A stretch of DNA of 64,000 nt from Corynebacterium falsenii (GCF_020099275.1 NZ_CP083646.1:1302001-1366000), one strand, 5' to 3'; shown: positions 31,655 to 42,146, counted from the stretch's first letter. Translations and numbers: made by a program. The notes: generated by a model not told the origin, from the sequence alone.

Positions 31655-32676
31655 ATGAGCACTAATAATTTCTTCCGGGTGGTGTGGCACCGCCTCACCA
31701 ACCCGCACCCCGACCTGCCCGGCCTGCCCGAACCAGACGAGGTCAACACCGTCACCGCCGGTGACGGCGGCGAACTTTTCGTTCGCTCCTTTTACTCCGA
31801 CGCCACACCGCACACACAACATCAGCCCGCGAAGGTGCGTGCCACGGTGGTGTTCGCTCACGGTTTCAACCTGTCGGGCGAATCGTGGTTTTCCAGGTGG
31901 AGAGGCTGAAGAAGGAACCGGGGCTGCGGATGATCGTGCCGGATATGCGCGGGCACGGGCGCAGCGTGGAGCAGCCCGGCGACCGGGAGATCGAGGACCT
32001 TACGATTCCCGCGACGAGCAGGGACATCATCACGATCATTGAGCAGCTGGCGCCCGAGGGGCCGCTGATTCTCGTGGGCCATTCCATGGGTGTGATGACG
32101 ATGCTCGGGGCGGTGCGCATGATGCCGGAGGAGATGCGCGAGCGGGTCAAGGGCATGATGCTGCTCAACGGGGCGATTTCCACGTTCGCGTCGGCGGGGC
32201 TGACGACAATGCTGAACTCCCTGCCGGTGCGGTCGCTGCGCTATGCGTGGAAGGCGACGCCGAAGGGGATGGATAAGCTGAAGGACTCGTTCGAGTGGCT
32301 ATTGAAGCCTGTGCTGGCCTCCGGGGTGTACCACGGCAAGTTGGAGGAGGGGGCCTCTGCGCAGTTCGATGTGGTGGACTTCCACGCCGCTGAGATTGGG
32401 CGCACGCCGATGTCCACGATCCTCGGCTTCGCCGACGATCTCGCCGAGCATGACGAGACGGATGCTGCGGACTACCTGGGCTCCATCCGTGGCGTGCTGA
32501 TGGCGGGGGAGAAGGACGACGTGACGCCGGTGGAACAGACGCGCACGATCGCGAAGATGTGGCCGGGCAGTAGCTCGGAAACGATTCGCGAGGCTGGCCA
32601 CATGCTGCCCGTAGAGTGCCCAGAGGCGGTGAACACGCAGCTCATCCGCCTCATTGATGAGTCCTGCCCGGGCTAG
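31655..32676 (+). pseudogene. Alpha/beta hydrolase, split by a single-base frameshift
   Basis: The N-terminal frame from MSTNNFFRVVWH carries VVFAHGFNLSGESWF and then stops at 31909; the second frame carries VERLKKEPGLRMIVPDMRGHG, the nucleophile elbow LVGHSMGVM, the Asp in VLMAGEKDDVTP and the His in REAGHMLPVECPE. Adding one T to the run of four at 31889-31892 joins ESWF to FQVERLKKEP without a gap. All catalytic residues are intact otherwise. Either a recent mutation or a homopolymer error. Lies between acpM and aceE, convergent with aceE. Confidence 0.85.
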
Positions 32677-32742
32677 CGTCGGTGGATCGCTAGGGCCTGA
32701 CCCCGCAGCAGCGAGGTCAGGGAAGCCTAGTGCTCAGACTCC

Positions 32743-35523
32743 CTAGACGGTCGCGGTCGGATCGTCGATTTCGAACTTCTCCGCAGCTTCCGCCGCCACA
32801 GACCGGTCGATCTTGCCTTCGCGGGCCAACCCCAGCAGAACGGCGACAACCACCGATTCGGCGTCGATATTGAAGTACCGCCGAGCGGCTTCACGAGTGT
32901 CAGAGAAGCCGAAGCCGTCCGCGCCGAGGACCACGTACTCGCCCGGTACCCAGCGGCGAATCTGCTCGGGCAGGGTCGTGGCGAAATCGGAGACGGCCAC
33001 GAAGGGGCCATCCACGCCGTCGAGCACCTGCTGGATGTACGGCGTGCGCACGTCGGCGCTGGGATTGCGGAGCTGCTCGAGCTCGGCGGCCTGGCCGTCA
33101 CGGGCAAGCTCGTTCCAGCTGGTCACGGAGTAAATGTTGGCGTTGACTCCATAATCGGCGAGCATGGTCTTCGCCTTGATGGCGGCCTCCATGCCCACGC
33201 CGGAGGCCAGGATGCTGGCGGTGTGCTCGGCCTCGTCCGCGGGGCCGACATCGCCAGCACTGTCCACACCGGTGCCGACCTGACGGCTGGCCGGGGAGTA
33301 CAGGTAGATGCCCTTGAGCAGGCCCTCCACATCCAGATCCTCCGGAGCCGGCGGCTGGTGAATCGGCTGGTTGTAGACGGTGAGGTAGTAGATCACGTTC
33401 TCGCCGCGACCCTCGCCGTACATCCGGTCGATGCCCTCGCGCACGATGTAGGCAATCTCGTAGGCAAACGCCGGGTCGTAGGCCACGACCGCCGGGTTCG
33501 TCGACGCCAAAACGGGGGAGTGGCCATCCATGTGCTGCAGGCCCTCGCCGGTCAGCGTGGTCCGGCCCGCAGTGGCTCCGATGAGGAAACCGCGTGTCAT
33601 CTGATCACCTGCGGCCCAGATGGAATCGCCCACGCGCTGGAAACCGAACATGGAGTAGAAGATGTACAGCGGGATCATCACTTCGCCGTGGGTGGCGTAG
33701 CTCGTGCCTGCGGCGATGAACGACGCCATGGAACCAGCCTCGGAAATGCCCTCGTGGAGGATGTGGCCGTCCGTGGACTCCCGGTAGGAGAGCATGAGGT
33801 CGTGATCCACCGGCACGTAGTTCTGGCCGTGCGGGTTGTAGATCTTCAAGGTGGGGAACCACGAGTCCATGCCGAAGGTGCGGGCCTCGTCCGGGATGAT
33901 CGGTACGAGGCGCTTCTTGATCTCGTCGTCGCGCATGAGGTCCTTGAAGATGCGCACCAGGGCCATCGTAGTGGCCACTTCCTGCTTGCCGGAGCCCTTG
34001 AGGGCGAGGCGCAGTACATCCATGTCCGGGGTCTTCAGCGGCGTGTACTTCTCGCGACGCTCGGGCAGGAAGCCGCCGAGTTCCTTGCGGCGGTTGACCA
34101 TGTACTCGATCTCCGGCGAATCGGCACCGGGGTTGTAGTACGGCGGCAGGTAGGGGTCCTTCTCCAGATCCTCGTCGGAGATCGGGATGCCCTGCTTGTC
34201 GCGGAAGAGCTTGAGATCCTCGAGCGTGAGCTTCTTCATCTGGTGGGTCGCGTTGCGACCCTCGAAGTTATGGCCCAGGCCGTAGCCCTTAATGGTGTGG
34301 GCCAGGATGACGGTCGGCTGATCGGTTGTCTCCAGGGCGCGCTTGTAGGCGGCGTAGATCTTGCGGTAGTCGTGACCACCGCGGCGCAGGTGCCAGATCT
34401 CTTCATCCGTCATGTCTTCCACGAGCTTGGCGGTGCGCGGGTCCTTGTTGAAGAAGTACTCGCGCACGTAGGCGCCGTCGTTGGCCTTGAAGGTTTGGAA
34501 GTCGCCGTCCGGGGTGGTGTTCATGACCTGCACGAGGGCGCCCTCGGTGTCCTTTTCGAGGAGCTTGTCCCACTCGCGACCCCACACGACCTTGATGACG
34601 TTCCAGCCGGCGCCGCGGAAGAAGGACTCCAGCTCCTGGATGATCTTCGTGTTGCCGCGCACGGGGCCATCGAGGCGCTGCAGGTTGCAGTTGATGACGA
34701 ACGTGAGGTTGTCCAAGTTGTTGAGCGCAGCCATCTGGATGAGGCCGCGGGATTCCGGCTCGTCCATCTCGCCGTCGCCGAGGAATGCCCAGACGTGCTG
34801 GTCGGAGGTGTCCTTGATACCGCGATCATGCAGGTAGCGGTTGAACCGCGCCTGGTAGATCGCATCCATCGGGCCCAGGCCCATGGAGACGGTGGGGAAT
34901 TCCCAGAAGTCCTTCATGCCGTGCGGGTGCGGGTAGGAGGGCAGGCCGTGCTCCGGCTTGGAGGCCTCCTGGCGGAAGGCATCGAGATCGTCCTCGGACA
35001 GGCGCCCCTCCAGGAAAGCGCGGGCGTACATGCCGGGGGAGGCGTGGCCCTGGAAGAAGATCTGGTCGCCGCCACCGGGGTGATCCTTGCCGCGGAAGAA
35101 GTGGTTCAGGCCCACTTCGTAGAGCGGAGCTGCGCTCGCGTAGGTGGAGATGTGGCCGCCCACGCCGATGCCGGGGCGCTGCGCACGGTGCACCATGATG
35201 GCGGCGTTCCATCGGATCCAGCGGCGGTAGCGCTTTTCGATTTCCTCGTCACCGGGGAACTCGGGTTCCTGGGTGGTGGGAATGGTGTTGACATAGTCCG
35301 TGGACAGCAGCGGCGGCAGGGGAACGCGCTTGGCGGTGGCGCGCTCCAACAGGCGGAGCATGAGGTAGCGTCCCCGGTCCGGTCCTGCTGCCTCCAGCAG
35401 AGCATCGAGGGATTCCATCCACTCCTGAGTTTCCTCTGGGTTGGAATCCTTGAGGTATGAAGCGACACCGTCCCGGATAAGGGCGAAGTTGCTGTCGCTG
35501 GGGTTGCGAGAATCATCAGCCAT
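32743..35523 (-). CDS. aceE: Pyruvate dehydrogenase E1 component, homodimeric AceE type
   Basis: About 926 residues, the length of actinobacterial AceE. Start [10 protein letters not shown] is preceded by AAGGAGG. Thiamine diphosphate site: [13 protein letters not shown] with the metal-binding GDG and ...[14 protein letters not shown]; AceE landmarks [23 protein letters not shown] split in the N-terminal domain, [20 protein letters not shown] and [14 protein letters not shown]. It decarboxylates pyruvate and passes the acetyl group to the E2 lipoyl domain. It has a 630-bp leader with the divergent DUF3052 gene. Confidence 0.97.
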   Translation of the reverse strand: MADDSRNPSDSNFALIRDGVASYLKDSNPEETQEWMESLDALLEAAGPDRGRYLMLRLLERATAKRVPLPPLLSTDYVNTIPTTQEPEFPGDEEIEKRYRRWIRWNAAIMVHRAQRPGIGVGGHISTYASAAPLYEVGLNHFFRGKDHPGGGDQIFFQGHASPGMYARAFLEGRLSEDDLDAFRQEASKPEHGLPSYPHPHGMKDFWEFPTVSMGLGPMDAIYQARFNRYLHDRGIKDTSDQHVWAFLGDGEMDEPESRGLIQMAALNNLDNLTFVINCNLQRLDGPVRGNTKIIQELESFFRGAGWNVIKVVWGREWDKLLEKDTEGALVQVMNTTPDGDFQTFKANDGAYVREYFFNKDPRTAKLVEDMTDEEIWHLRRGGHDYRKIYAAYKRALETTDQPTVILAHTIKGYGLGHNFEGRNATHQMKKLTLEDLKLFRDKQGIPISDEDLEKDPYLPPYYNPGADSPEIEYMVNRRKELGGFLPERREKYTPLKTPDMDVLRLALKGSGKQEVATTMALVRIFKDLMRDDEIKKRLVPIIPDEARTFGMDSWFPTLKIYNPHGQNYVPVDHDLMLSYRESTDGHILHEGISEAGSMASFIAAGTSYATHGEVMIPLYIFYSMFGFQRVGDSIWAAGDQMTRGFLIGATAGRTTLTGEGLQHMDGHSPVLASTNPAVVAYDPAFAYEIAYIVREGIDRMYGEGRGENVIYYLTVYNQPIHQPPAPEDLDVEGLLKGIYLYSPASRQVGTGVDSAGDVGPADEAEHTASILASGVGMEAAIKAKTMLADYGVNANIYSVTSWNELARDGQAAELEQLRNPSADVRTPYIQQVLDGVDGPFVAVSDFATTLPEQIRRWVPGEYVVLGADGFGFSDTREAARRYFNIDAESVVVAVLLGLAREGKIDRSVAAEAAEKFEIDDPTATV

Positions 35524-36156
35524 GATCAAGGCCTCCTTGGAGCACGTGCGGTCCTGACCCTGCGCCACGAACTGGTTGTATGGCGCAAAGTTTGTGTGGA
35601 TTCCACACTACGGAAGTTCCACCCGGGAAGGCGGAAAAACGGCCGTGAAACGGAACACGAAACAAACTTGTCACACTGGCGTGCAAGGGCCATACAGGGG
35701 CCATGGAGAGACCATGCAAATACAGAGCCGCTGCTGAGACCAGCCCCGGCCTGCCGTAACTGTGGCTTTTCCTATAACCTTTCCCCTTAACTTCGTGCGA
35801 TTCAATGCGCTTTCTCGCCCTTTCACGCGCTGCTTACAGACGTCGCGCTGCGTTTTAGCAGGATTTTAACCCCACAATTGCTGCGCTTTGGCCCGGAACC
35901 TTGTAACTTTGACTTCACAAGAGTTCCCTGAGCAGGCCTTAACGTTGAAAGCATTGAGATCCAGGCTGAGATCTACGCTGAGATCAATGCAAACAATGAG
36001 GCTTGACAATAGGGAATGGATCACACGTAAGGTGCATAACTAATGCCCCCTGCGGGGCAGCGGTTGACACACACCAGTCGATCCGTGTGCCGGAGAATCC
36101 ACTGCGAGCTCCATTAGCCTCGGATCGATGCACATGGAGAAAGGTACGAAAGCACA
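35524..36156. promoter_or_regulatory. Divergent regulatory region between aceE and the DUF3052 gene
   Basis: 633 bp without a credible gene, AT-richer than its surroundings. On the aceE side a 7-1-7 palindrome GTGTGGATTCCACAC lies at 35594-35608, about 70 bp before the aceE start. On the other side TTGACA at 36064 could be a -35 box for the DUF3052 gene. The central run (35760-35900) shows no repeat or RNA fold I can name. Confidence 0.5.
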
Positions 36157-36600
36157 GTGGCGAAGGCCCCAGGATCGGCCCCTGAAAAGGCTTCGGAGCA
36201 GGACCAGCAAGATTGGGCATCCCTGCTGAACGTCTCGGCAGACGACATCATCCAAGAAATTGGTTGGGATGAAGACTGCGATTCCAGCATCAGCGAGGCA
36301 TTGGAAGACGCCACTGGATCCGTTCTCCTCGAAGCAGATACCGACGAAGTGGTGGACAAGGTGCTGCTGTGGTGGCGCACCGAAGACGGCGACCTCGTGG
36401 ACGGACTGGTCGATGCGACCCGTTCCCTCGGCGAGGACGGCTGCATCTGGTTGCTCACCCCGGCCGTGGGCAAGCCCGGTTCCGTGGAGCCCGGCGACGT
36501 GGCGGAATCCGCTCAGCTCGCTGGCATGGTGCAGACCAAGTCCGAGCGTCTTGGCGCGTGGCAGGGGGCGTGCCTCGTGTCCTCCGGAACTAAGCGCTAG
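36157..36600 (+). CDS. DUF3052 family protein
   Basis: 147 residues with the family blocks WASLLNVSADDIIQEIGWDEDCD, VLLWWRTEDGDLVDGLVDATR and GDVAESAQLAGMVQT. GTG start with AGAAAGG upstream. No membrane segment or signal. Function unknown; the gene stands divergent from aceE, an arrangement found in other corynebacteria. Confidence 0.88.
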   Translation: MAKAPGSAPEKASEQDQQDWASLLNVSADDIIQEIGWDEDCDSSISEALEDATGSVLLEADTDEVVDKVLLWWRTEDGDLVDGLVDATRSLGEDGCIWLLTPAVGKPGSVEPGDVAESAQLAGMVQTKSERLGAWQGACLVSSGTKR

Positions 36601-36741
36601 CTCCGGCGCACACCACGCCCCGCTGCACTCCTAGCGCACACCCGGCACGAGGGTCGTTCTTCGGTGTTCACCTGCGCCTTTGGTGAACTCTGTGACATCC
36701 GTGTTATTCTTCTAACCGCTTCGCGCACAAGTTAGCGATGA

Positions 36742-36814
36742 GCGCCTTTAGCTCAGCTGGAAGAGCAGCTGGTTTACACCCAGCAGGTCGGCGGTTCGAA
36801 CCCGTCAGGGCGCA
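36742..36814 (+). tRNA. tRNA-Val (anticodon TAC)
   Basis: 73 nt: acceptor GCGCCTT/AGGGCGC, D arm GCTC...GAGC, anticodon stem GCTGG/CCAGC with loop TTTACAC, T loop TTCGAAC, discriminator A. CCA is not encoded. Confidence 0.92.
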
Positions 36815-36822
36815 CACTTTTC

Positions 36823-36852
36823 ACCCACCAGCACCCCGGTGCTGGTGGGTTT
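36823..36852 (+). terminator. Hairpin after tRNA-Val
   Basis: ACCCACCAGCACC-CC-GGTGCTGGTGGGT, a 13-bp perfect stem followed by TTCCC. Strong stem but weak U tract; probably ends the tRNA transcript. Confidence 0.75.
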
Positions 36853-36956
36853 CCCGTGTCATGGGTCGTCTCACGGGTCGTCGCGTCCCGTTGAGAGCCC
36901 TCACGGGCCGCGATGAGTTTGTAACTGCCTGCGCAGCACTGGGTACATTGGACATT

Positions 36957-38081
36957 GTGCCTACATCGCCAACATCGCCCGGGTCGGAGCCATCAGAATC
37001 AGCAGCTCCAGCAACCCCGCGCACCCCGGCATCCCCGCGCAACTCCAGTGGGCGGCGGCGGGGCGGCCTGCGCAGCGTTCTAACTCCGGGCTGGATCCTC
37101 ACCGCAGTCCTCGTTCTCACCTTCACCTACTTTGCCTTCACCTTCCTGGCCCCCTGGCAGCTGGGGAAGAATCGGGACAAGAACGAGTTCAACCAGCGCC
37201 TCGAACACGCCCTGGAAGTCGACCCCGTGCCGATCAGCGATGTCATTCCAGCCGATGGTGCCTCTGCTGGCGTCGATAGCGAATGGACCCGGGTGAAACT
37301 CCAAGGCCATTTCCTCCCCGACAAGCAGGTTCTTCTGCGCAACCGCCCCGTCAATTCTTCACCGGCCTACCAGTCACTCACGCCTTTCGCGCTGGATTCC
37401 GGCGGCACGGTCATGGTCAACCGCGGGTGGGTACCCGCCGGCGATGGTTCCTCGAAGCCCGCCGTCCCCGCTCCACCCAGCAAGGACATCACGGTCACCG
37501 GCTTCATCCGCATGAACGAACCGAAGCCACAGACCACTCCAGCCAAGGTGAACGGCTTCACGCAGGTCACCGGCATGAATACCCAGCAGGTTGGCCAAGC
37601 CACCGGCACCAAGCTTGCCACCGATTACGTCCAGCTCGATAAGCCCAGCGTGGACAAAGTCAACGAACTGACCCCCTCGCCGGACAAGCTCAACGCCCTC
37701 GAACTCCCTCATCTCGACGGCGGTACCAACCTGTCTTACGGCATCCAATGGATCGCCTTCGGCATCCTTGCCCCCGTGGGCTTGGGGTGGTTCATCTTCT
37801 CTGAAATCCGCGAGCGCCGCCGCGAGAAGGAAGAAATCGCGAATTCCCAACACTCAGCTGCTCGCAGCGTCGACCCTCAGCCCATAACCCCCGGCACCAC
37901 AGCCCCCGACACTCCTGCCGAGGACGCCCCCGCCAATGACCTCAGCGGCACGAAGACCGAGGATGGCAGCGGGGCGGCGTCGAACATCACAGCTTCGGAG
38001 AAGCTGGCCAACCGCTACGGCGGCACCCGCAGCCGGTTCGAGGAACGGCGAGCACAGAAGAAGGGCCAGGAGCGGTTCTAG
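36957..38081 (+). CDS. SURF1 family cytochrome oxidase assembly protein
   Basis: About 374 residues. GTG start chosen because the sequence from there (MPTSPTSPGSEPSES) leads into a Pro/Ser/Ala N-terminus and no ribosome site supports earlier starts, which would overlap the tRNA. Helix 1 (WILTAVLVLTFTYFAFTFLAPWQLGKN) with the SURF1 WQLGR/K signature, an extracytoplasmic domain (LRNRPVNSSPAYQSLTPF, VMVNRGWVP), and helix 2 (YGIQWIAFGILAPVGLGWFIF). C-terminal 100 residues are a low-complexity cytoplasmic tail. Assists haem a insertion or assembly of the aa3 oxidase. Confidence 0.9.
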   Translation: MPTSPTSPGSEPSESAAPATPRTPASPRNSSGRRRGGLRSVLTPGWILTAVLVLTFTYFAFTFLAPWQLGKNRDKNEFNQRLEHALEVDPVPISDVIPADGASAGVDSEWTRVKLQGHFLPDKQVLLRNRPVNSSPAYQSLTPFALDSGGTVMVNRGWVPAGDGSSKPAVPAPPSKDITVTGFIRMNEPKPQTTPAKVNGFTQVTGMNTQQVGQATGTKLATDYVQLDKPSVDKVNELTPSPDKLNALELPHLDGGTNLSYGIQWIAFGILAPVGLGWFIFSEIRERRREKEEIANSQHSAARSVDPQPITPGTTAPDTPAEDAPANDLSGTKTEDGSGAASNITASEKLANRYGGTRSRFEERRAQKKGQERF

Positions 38082-38093
38082 CGGCCCCCGCGG

Positions 38094-38594
38094 CTAGTGG
38101 TCCGAGCCGTACTCCTTGACCAGGCCCGGGAGCGCCGCCGAGATCTCCTCGGCGACCCGGGCGAAATCCTCCGGCGTGCCGTAGTACGGGTCGGCGACCT
38201 CCGCGCCGTCGGGGGAATCCGGATCAAAGCTACGGAACAGGTGAATCTTCGCCGGATCCACGCCCTGATCCCGTAGGCCCCGAACGTGGCCCGCATCCAT
38301 CGCGAGGAACACGTTCGAATCGGCAAACTCGGGGCCAAATTGGGAAGCGCGGTGGGCGAAGCCGTCGTAGCCATCGTGGGAGAGCTGGCGCAGGGCGCGC
38401 TCGTCGGCCGGGTCACCCACGTGCCAACCGCCCAGGCCGCAGGAGTTCACTTCCACGTTGGACGCGCCGGCGTCCTCGAGGGCAGCGCGGAGCATTACCT
38501 CGCCCATGGGGGAGCGGCAGATGTTGCCGGTGCACACCACGGTAATGGTCGTGGGCTGGTTGTTGTCGGTTGCGTTGTCTGTTTTCTCAGTCAC
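38094..38594 (-). CDS. Low-molecular-weight protein tyrosine phosphatase
   Basis: 166 residues. Catalytic loop CTGNICRSPM with Cys21 and Arg27 and the general-acid Asp in DPYYGTPEDF near residue 144. Complete family length plus a short N-terminal extension. Cytoplasmic; dephosphorylates tyrosine-phosphorylated proteins. Convergent with SURF1 (13 bp apart) and followed on its 5' side by the HAD gene on the same strand. Confidence 0.93.
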   Translation of the reverse strand: MTEKTDNATDNNQPTTITVVCTGNICRSPMGEVMLRAALEDAGASNVEVNSCGLGGWHVGDPADERALRQLSHDGYDGFAHRASQFGPEFADSNVFLAMDAGHVRGLRDQGVDPAKIHLFRSFDPDSPDGAEVADPYYGTPEDFARVAEEISAALPGLVKEYGSDH

Positions 38595-38624
38595 TGCGTT
38601 GTTCTCCTTCGAAACTCGGTTCTG

Positions 38625-39341
38625 CTAGCCCTCGTTAGCCCAACGCTGCACGAGCGCATCTAATTCCTCCGGGGTATCCACCGTGTAGGCGGCCTTCGCC
38701 CGTTCCTCGTCCGAGCCGTATCCCCAGCCCACCAACACAGACGGGATCCCCGCCTGCGCGGCGCCCTCAACATCGTGGATGCGGTCGCCGATGAGCAGCA
38801 TGTGGGTGGGCTCCAAGGCCTTGAGCGCCTCGTTGGGATCCATGGCGTTGAGGATCTCCCGGATCTCCGGGTCCTCCTTCAGCTGAGTCAGCGCGTACTC
38901 GATGACCGCGGCCTTGGACCGGCGAGTGCCATTTTCCTGGGCCGCGCCCAGCACGGTGAAGTACTTGAGCATGTCGTGCTCGGTAAGGATCCGCTTCGCC
39001 GAGACCTCAGACTTGGAGGTCGCGGTGGACAGGATAATACCTTCGTCTTGCCACTTGGCCAGCAGATCCTTCATGCCGGGGAACGGGGTGGCATTGTTCC
39101 ACCCGCCGTTTTCCTGGTGCTCCAGGTAGGTGGCGAACACGTCGTCGCGCAGTTGCCCCTCCAGCCCCAGGTCGGTCAGCGTCTCCCACATGGGCGGCCC
39201 GGGGATCTGGCGAACCCGCTGCTCATCGGGCACCTCGACCCCGTGGGTCTCGAGGGCCGTCACAAAGCTATCGCGGATTCCGGGGTAGGAATCCATGAGG
39301 GTTCCGTCAACGTCTACTAGCAAAATTGGTAACTCACGCAC
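38625..39341 (-). CDS. HAD-superfamily phosphatase (Gph-like)
   Basis: 238 residues with the four HAD motifs: DVDGTLMDS (nucleophile Asp), LSTATSKS (motif II), Lys in RRSKAAVIEY, and IGDRIHDVEGA (motif IV). A helical cap follows motif I, as in phosphoglycolate phosphatase and related enzymes. Substrate not determinable. It precedes the tyrosine phosphatase gene by 30 bp, probably co-transcribed. Confidence 0.9.
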   Translation of the reverse strand: MRELPILLVDVDGTLMDSYPGIRDSFVTALETHGVEVPDEQRVRQIPGPPMWETLTDLGLEGQLRDDVFATYLEHQENGGWNNATPFPGMKDLLAKWQDEGIILSTATSKSEVSAKRILTEHDMLKYFTVLGAAQENGTRRSKAAVIEYALTQLKEDPEIREILNAMDPNEALKALEPTHMLLIGDRIHDVEGAAQAGIPSVLVGWGYGSDEERAKAAYTVDTPEELDALVQRWANEG

Positions 39342-39446
39342 CCCTCTAGTGTGACAGAACTAGCTAGGCTGGGTGCAGAACACCGTCTGGCAACAGACAA
39401 CCCAGACTGACACCAGACACACACCGACCCCGCATGAGGAGCTGCC

Positions 39447-40571
39447 GTGCCCACCGTTGGCCAGATCGTTTCCGCCATGGATTCCGCCTACCCGCCGCAT
39501 CTCGCTGAGGATTGGGATGCCGTGGGCCTGATCTGTGGCGACCCCGAGGAACCCGCCGATCGGGTGGTCTTCGCCCTCGATTGCACGGACGAGGTCGCTA
39601 ACGCCGCCATTGACTCCGGCGCCCAAATGCTCATCGTGCACCACCCGTTGCTGCTGCGCGGGGTCACCTCCGTGCCCGCGAACTCCCCGAAGGGCCGGAT
39701 CATTCACAAGCTGATCCGCAACAATGTGGCACTGTTCGCCGCCCACACGAACGCCGATTCCGCCCGCCCCGGTGTCAACGATCGCCTCGCAGAGATCTTG
39801 GGCGTGACCCCGGGTCGGCCGTTGCGCCCGATCCCGCAGCCCATGGATAAGTGGGGGTTCACCGTCCCTGTATCCGACGCCACCAGGGTCACCTCCGCCA
39901 TCTTTGCCACGGGTGCTGGCAGGCAGGGCGACTACGAAGAGGCCGGGTTCAGCTTCACCGTGACGGGCCAGTTCACTCCTGTGGAGGGGGCGCAGCCGCA
40001 CATCGGCACGGTGGGGCAGAAGCAGACCGTGGAGGAGCGTCGCGTGGAGTTCATCGCGCCGAAGGCACTGCGCTCGAAGGTCCGCGAGGCGCTGCTGGAG
40101 GCCCACCCGTACGAAGAACCGGCTTTCGACGTGGTGGAGACGGATCCGGGCCACTCGGATCTCGGCATCGGCCGGGTCGGGGAGCTGGATACCCCGATGA
40201 CCCTGCGGGAGTTCACCGAGCGGGTGGCCGATCGATTGCCAACCACGCGCTGGGGCGTGCGCGTCGCCGGTGATCCGGACGCGATGATCCGCACCGTGGC
40301 GGTTGCCAGCGGGGCTGGGGATAGCTTCCTCACCCAGGTGGCGGGGATGGAGGTGGATTGCTTCGTGACATCCGACCTGCGGCACCACCCCGTGGATGAG
40401 CACCTGCGGATGGGCGGGTGCCCGGTCATCGACACGGCCCACTGGGCCAGCGAGTTCCCGTGGTGCCAGCAGGCAGCGGACATGATTGCCCGCGAGACCG
40501 GGGCGGAGACCACCGTGCTGGAGATCCGCACGGATCCGTGGACACTGCACGCTGGCCGCGAGGAGGCATAA
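39447..40571 (+). CDS. Nif3-like dinuclear metal centre protein
   Basis: 374 residues. Family motifs LAEDWDAVGLICGDP, MLIVHHPLLLRG with the metal-binding His pair, FAAHTNADSARPGVNDRLAE, and C-terminal VTSDLRHHPVDEHL plus DTAHWASEFP. A PII-like insertion domain (VRVAL-type, about residues 130-240) is present, as in the long bacterial form. Stop is 3 bp before the zinc-ribbon gene start codon, one operon. Biochemical role uncertain (proposed GTP cyclohydrolase-like or metal chaperone). Confidence 0.92.
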   Translation: MPTVGQIVSAMDSAYPPHLAEDWDAVGLICGDPEEPADRVVFALDCTDEVANAAIDSGAQMLIVHHPLLLRGVTSVPANSPKGRIIHKLIRNNVALFAAHTNADSARPGVNDRLAEILGVTPGRPLRPIPQPMDKWGFTVPVSDATRVTSAIFATGAGRQGDYEEAGFSFTVTGQFTPVEGAQPHIGTVGQKQTVEERRVEFIAPKALRSKVREALLEAHPYEEPAFDVVETDPGHSDLGIGRVGELDTPMTLREFTERVADRLPTTRWGVRVAGDPDAMIRTVAVASGAGDSFLTQVAGMEVDCFVTSDLRHHPVDEHLRMGGCPVIDTAHWASEFPWCQQAADMIARETGAETTVLEIRTDPWTLHAGREEA

Positions 40572-40574
40572 GCG

Positions 40575-41363
40575 ATGCGGTGTGATCCGGAATATAAGCC
40601 CTACCTGGCGCAATTGGCAGCCAGCGATGATGAGATCAGCGTGCTTGAAGCACGTCTGAACAGCTTGCCGGAGCAGGCTCGCCTGGACGATCTGTTGGAG
40701 AAGCAGGCGCAGCGCCGCCAGCAGGTGGCTCTGCGGCGCAGCAGCGCCCGGGAGAAGAAGCAATCGGTTGAACGGCTGCGCCAGGACGTCGGCAAACTGC
40801 GCGCGCGGGCGAAGGCCAACGTCAAGGCGCTGAGCGCCGAGGTGGACCGGGAGCGCCGCCGCGATCTCAAGCACGACCTCGCCGCCACGCACACCCGCCT
40901 AGCCGTGTTGGAAGAGCGGTTGCGCAAAGCCGACGAAGTGGCAGCGATGTTCGCGGACGAGCAGGAGGAATCGGCAGGTACGTTCAATTCCGGCCACCTT
41001 GCCGATCCGATCGTCACGCACACCTCCGCCGGGGAGGCAGCTGGCGATGATACGGATCGCGACCTGGCCGACGCCATCGCTGACGCGCGCCGGGACGTGG
41101 AGCGTGCACAGAATGCTATCCACGCAGATATCCAGGCAGCGACCTCCCGAGCCCAGGCCGCTCGCCGTAAGATCTGCCAGCATGTCCTCGGTGCCTACGA
41201 TCGCCAGCGGGCGGAACACGGCGTGGGTGCTGCCGAACTCAAGGGCCGGACGTGCCAGGGATGCTTCATGGAACTGGACCCCGCCTTCCTGCGGGAAGTC
41301 AAGAACTCCCCGGCGGACGTGGTGCTTCGCTGCCCGGAATGCAACGTGCTGCTACTCACCTAG
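40575..41363 (+). CDS. Coiled-coil protein with C-terminal C4 zinc ribbon
   Basis: 262 residues. A long antiparallel coiled coil (SARE...SVERLRQDVGKLRARAKANV and following heptads) and a C-terminal zinc ribbon with CQGCFMEL and RCPECNVLLL providing four Cys. This is the nucleic-acid-binding type found after Nif3 in actinobacteria. Compared with relatives it has an acidic inserted stretch (EEQESAGTFNSG area, about 130-160). Confidence 0.88.
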   Translation: MRCDPEYKPYLAQLAASDDEISVLEARLNSLPEQARLDDLLEKQAQRRQQVALRRSSAREKKQSVERLRQDVGKLRARAKANVKALSAEVDRERRRDLKHDLAATHTRLAVLEERLRKADEVAAMFADEQEESAGTFNSGHLADPIVTHTSAGEAAGDDTDRDLADAIADARRDVERAQNAIHADIQAATSRAQAARRKICQHVLGAYDRQRAEHGVGAAELKGRTCQGCFMELDPAFLREVKNSPADVVLRCPECNVLLLT

Positions 41364-41448
41364 CGGTTAAGGTGGTGAGCACCACCGACTGCACCCCTAA
41401 CTGCCCGCCGGTGGGGCTCGAGTTCACGTGCGCGAAAGGATGCCAGCG

Positions 41449-42136
41449 ATGGAAAAGCCAACCGCATCTGCGGAGACACACGGTTCCCTCTGCGGCACCA
41501 GCCTGGCACGGCGGCGCCCGCCCCACCCGTTTCCTCCTTCTCCGCCACGGTCAGACTGCGATGAGCGTGCAGGGCCAGTATTCCGGACTGTCGAACCCCG
41601 CCCTGACCGAACACGGCGAGCAGCAGGCCGCCCGCGCCGCCCGCTACCTTGCGGCACACGGCAACATTGAGGCGATCGTCGCCTCGCCGCTGCACCGCTG
41701 CCAGCAGACCGCCCAGGCAGCCGCCGCAGCGTTGGGCATACCCGATGCCGTACGCACCCACGAAGGGCTAGTGGAAATGGACTTCGGCGACTGGGAGGGC
41801 AAGACCTTCGGCGAGGTCCGCGACGAATACCCCAGCGACCACGCCACCTGTCTCATCGATATCACCGCCAAACCTCACGGCGGGGAGAGCCCGGAAGAGG
41901 TGTACCAGCGCGTATTTCCGGTCATCGACGAGCTCACCGAGGAATACCCGGGCGCCAACGTGCTGCTCGTCAGCCACGTGACCCCCATCAAATCCATTCT
42001 CCGCTACGCCCTGGGCTGCAGCGGATCGATTTACCGCAGCTTGCACCTGGATCTCGCGGGGTTGTCGGTGGTGGAGTTCTATCCCGAGCATCAGGCCGTG
42101 ATCAGGCTGGTTAACGATACCCACTATCTGCGGTAG
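41449..42136 (+). CDS. Histidine phosphatase (phosphoglycerate mutase-like), reading frame disturbed near its start
   Basis: The catalytic domain is clear from about 41530: FLLLRHGQTAMSVQGQYSGLSNP with the RHG phosphohistidine, ASPLHRCQQTA, EMDFGDWEGKTF and SHVTPIKSILRYALG. The best start, ATG at 41449 behind AAAGGA with 8-bp spacing, opens a different frame (MEKPTASAETHG), so one indel near 41505-41525 would be needed to join them. Without it the domain's frame could start only at GTG 41375 with an unlikely Cys/Trp-rich leader. Relatives in this position are usually fused to an N-terminal RNase HI; that domain is absent here. Confidence 0.7.
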
Positions 42137-42146
42137 AGTGACTAGC

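Noticed and set aside
33223..35460. 745-residue open frame antisense to aceE
   Set aside because: It mirrors aceE codon structure in high-GC DNA, has no ribosome site and no recognisable domain.
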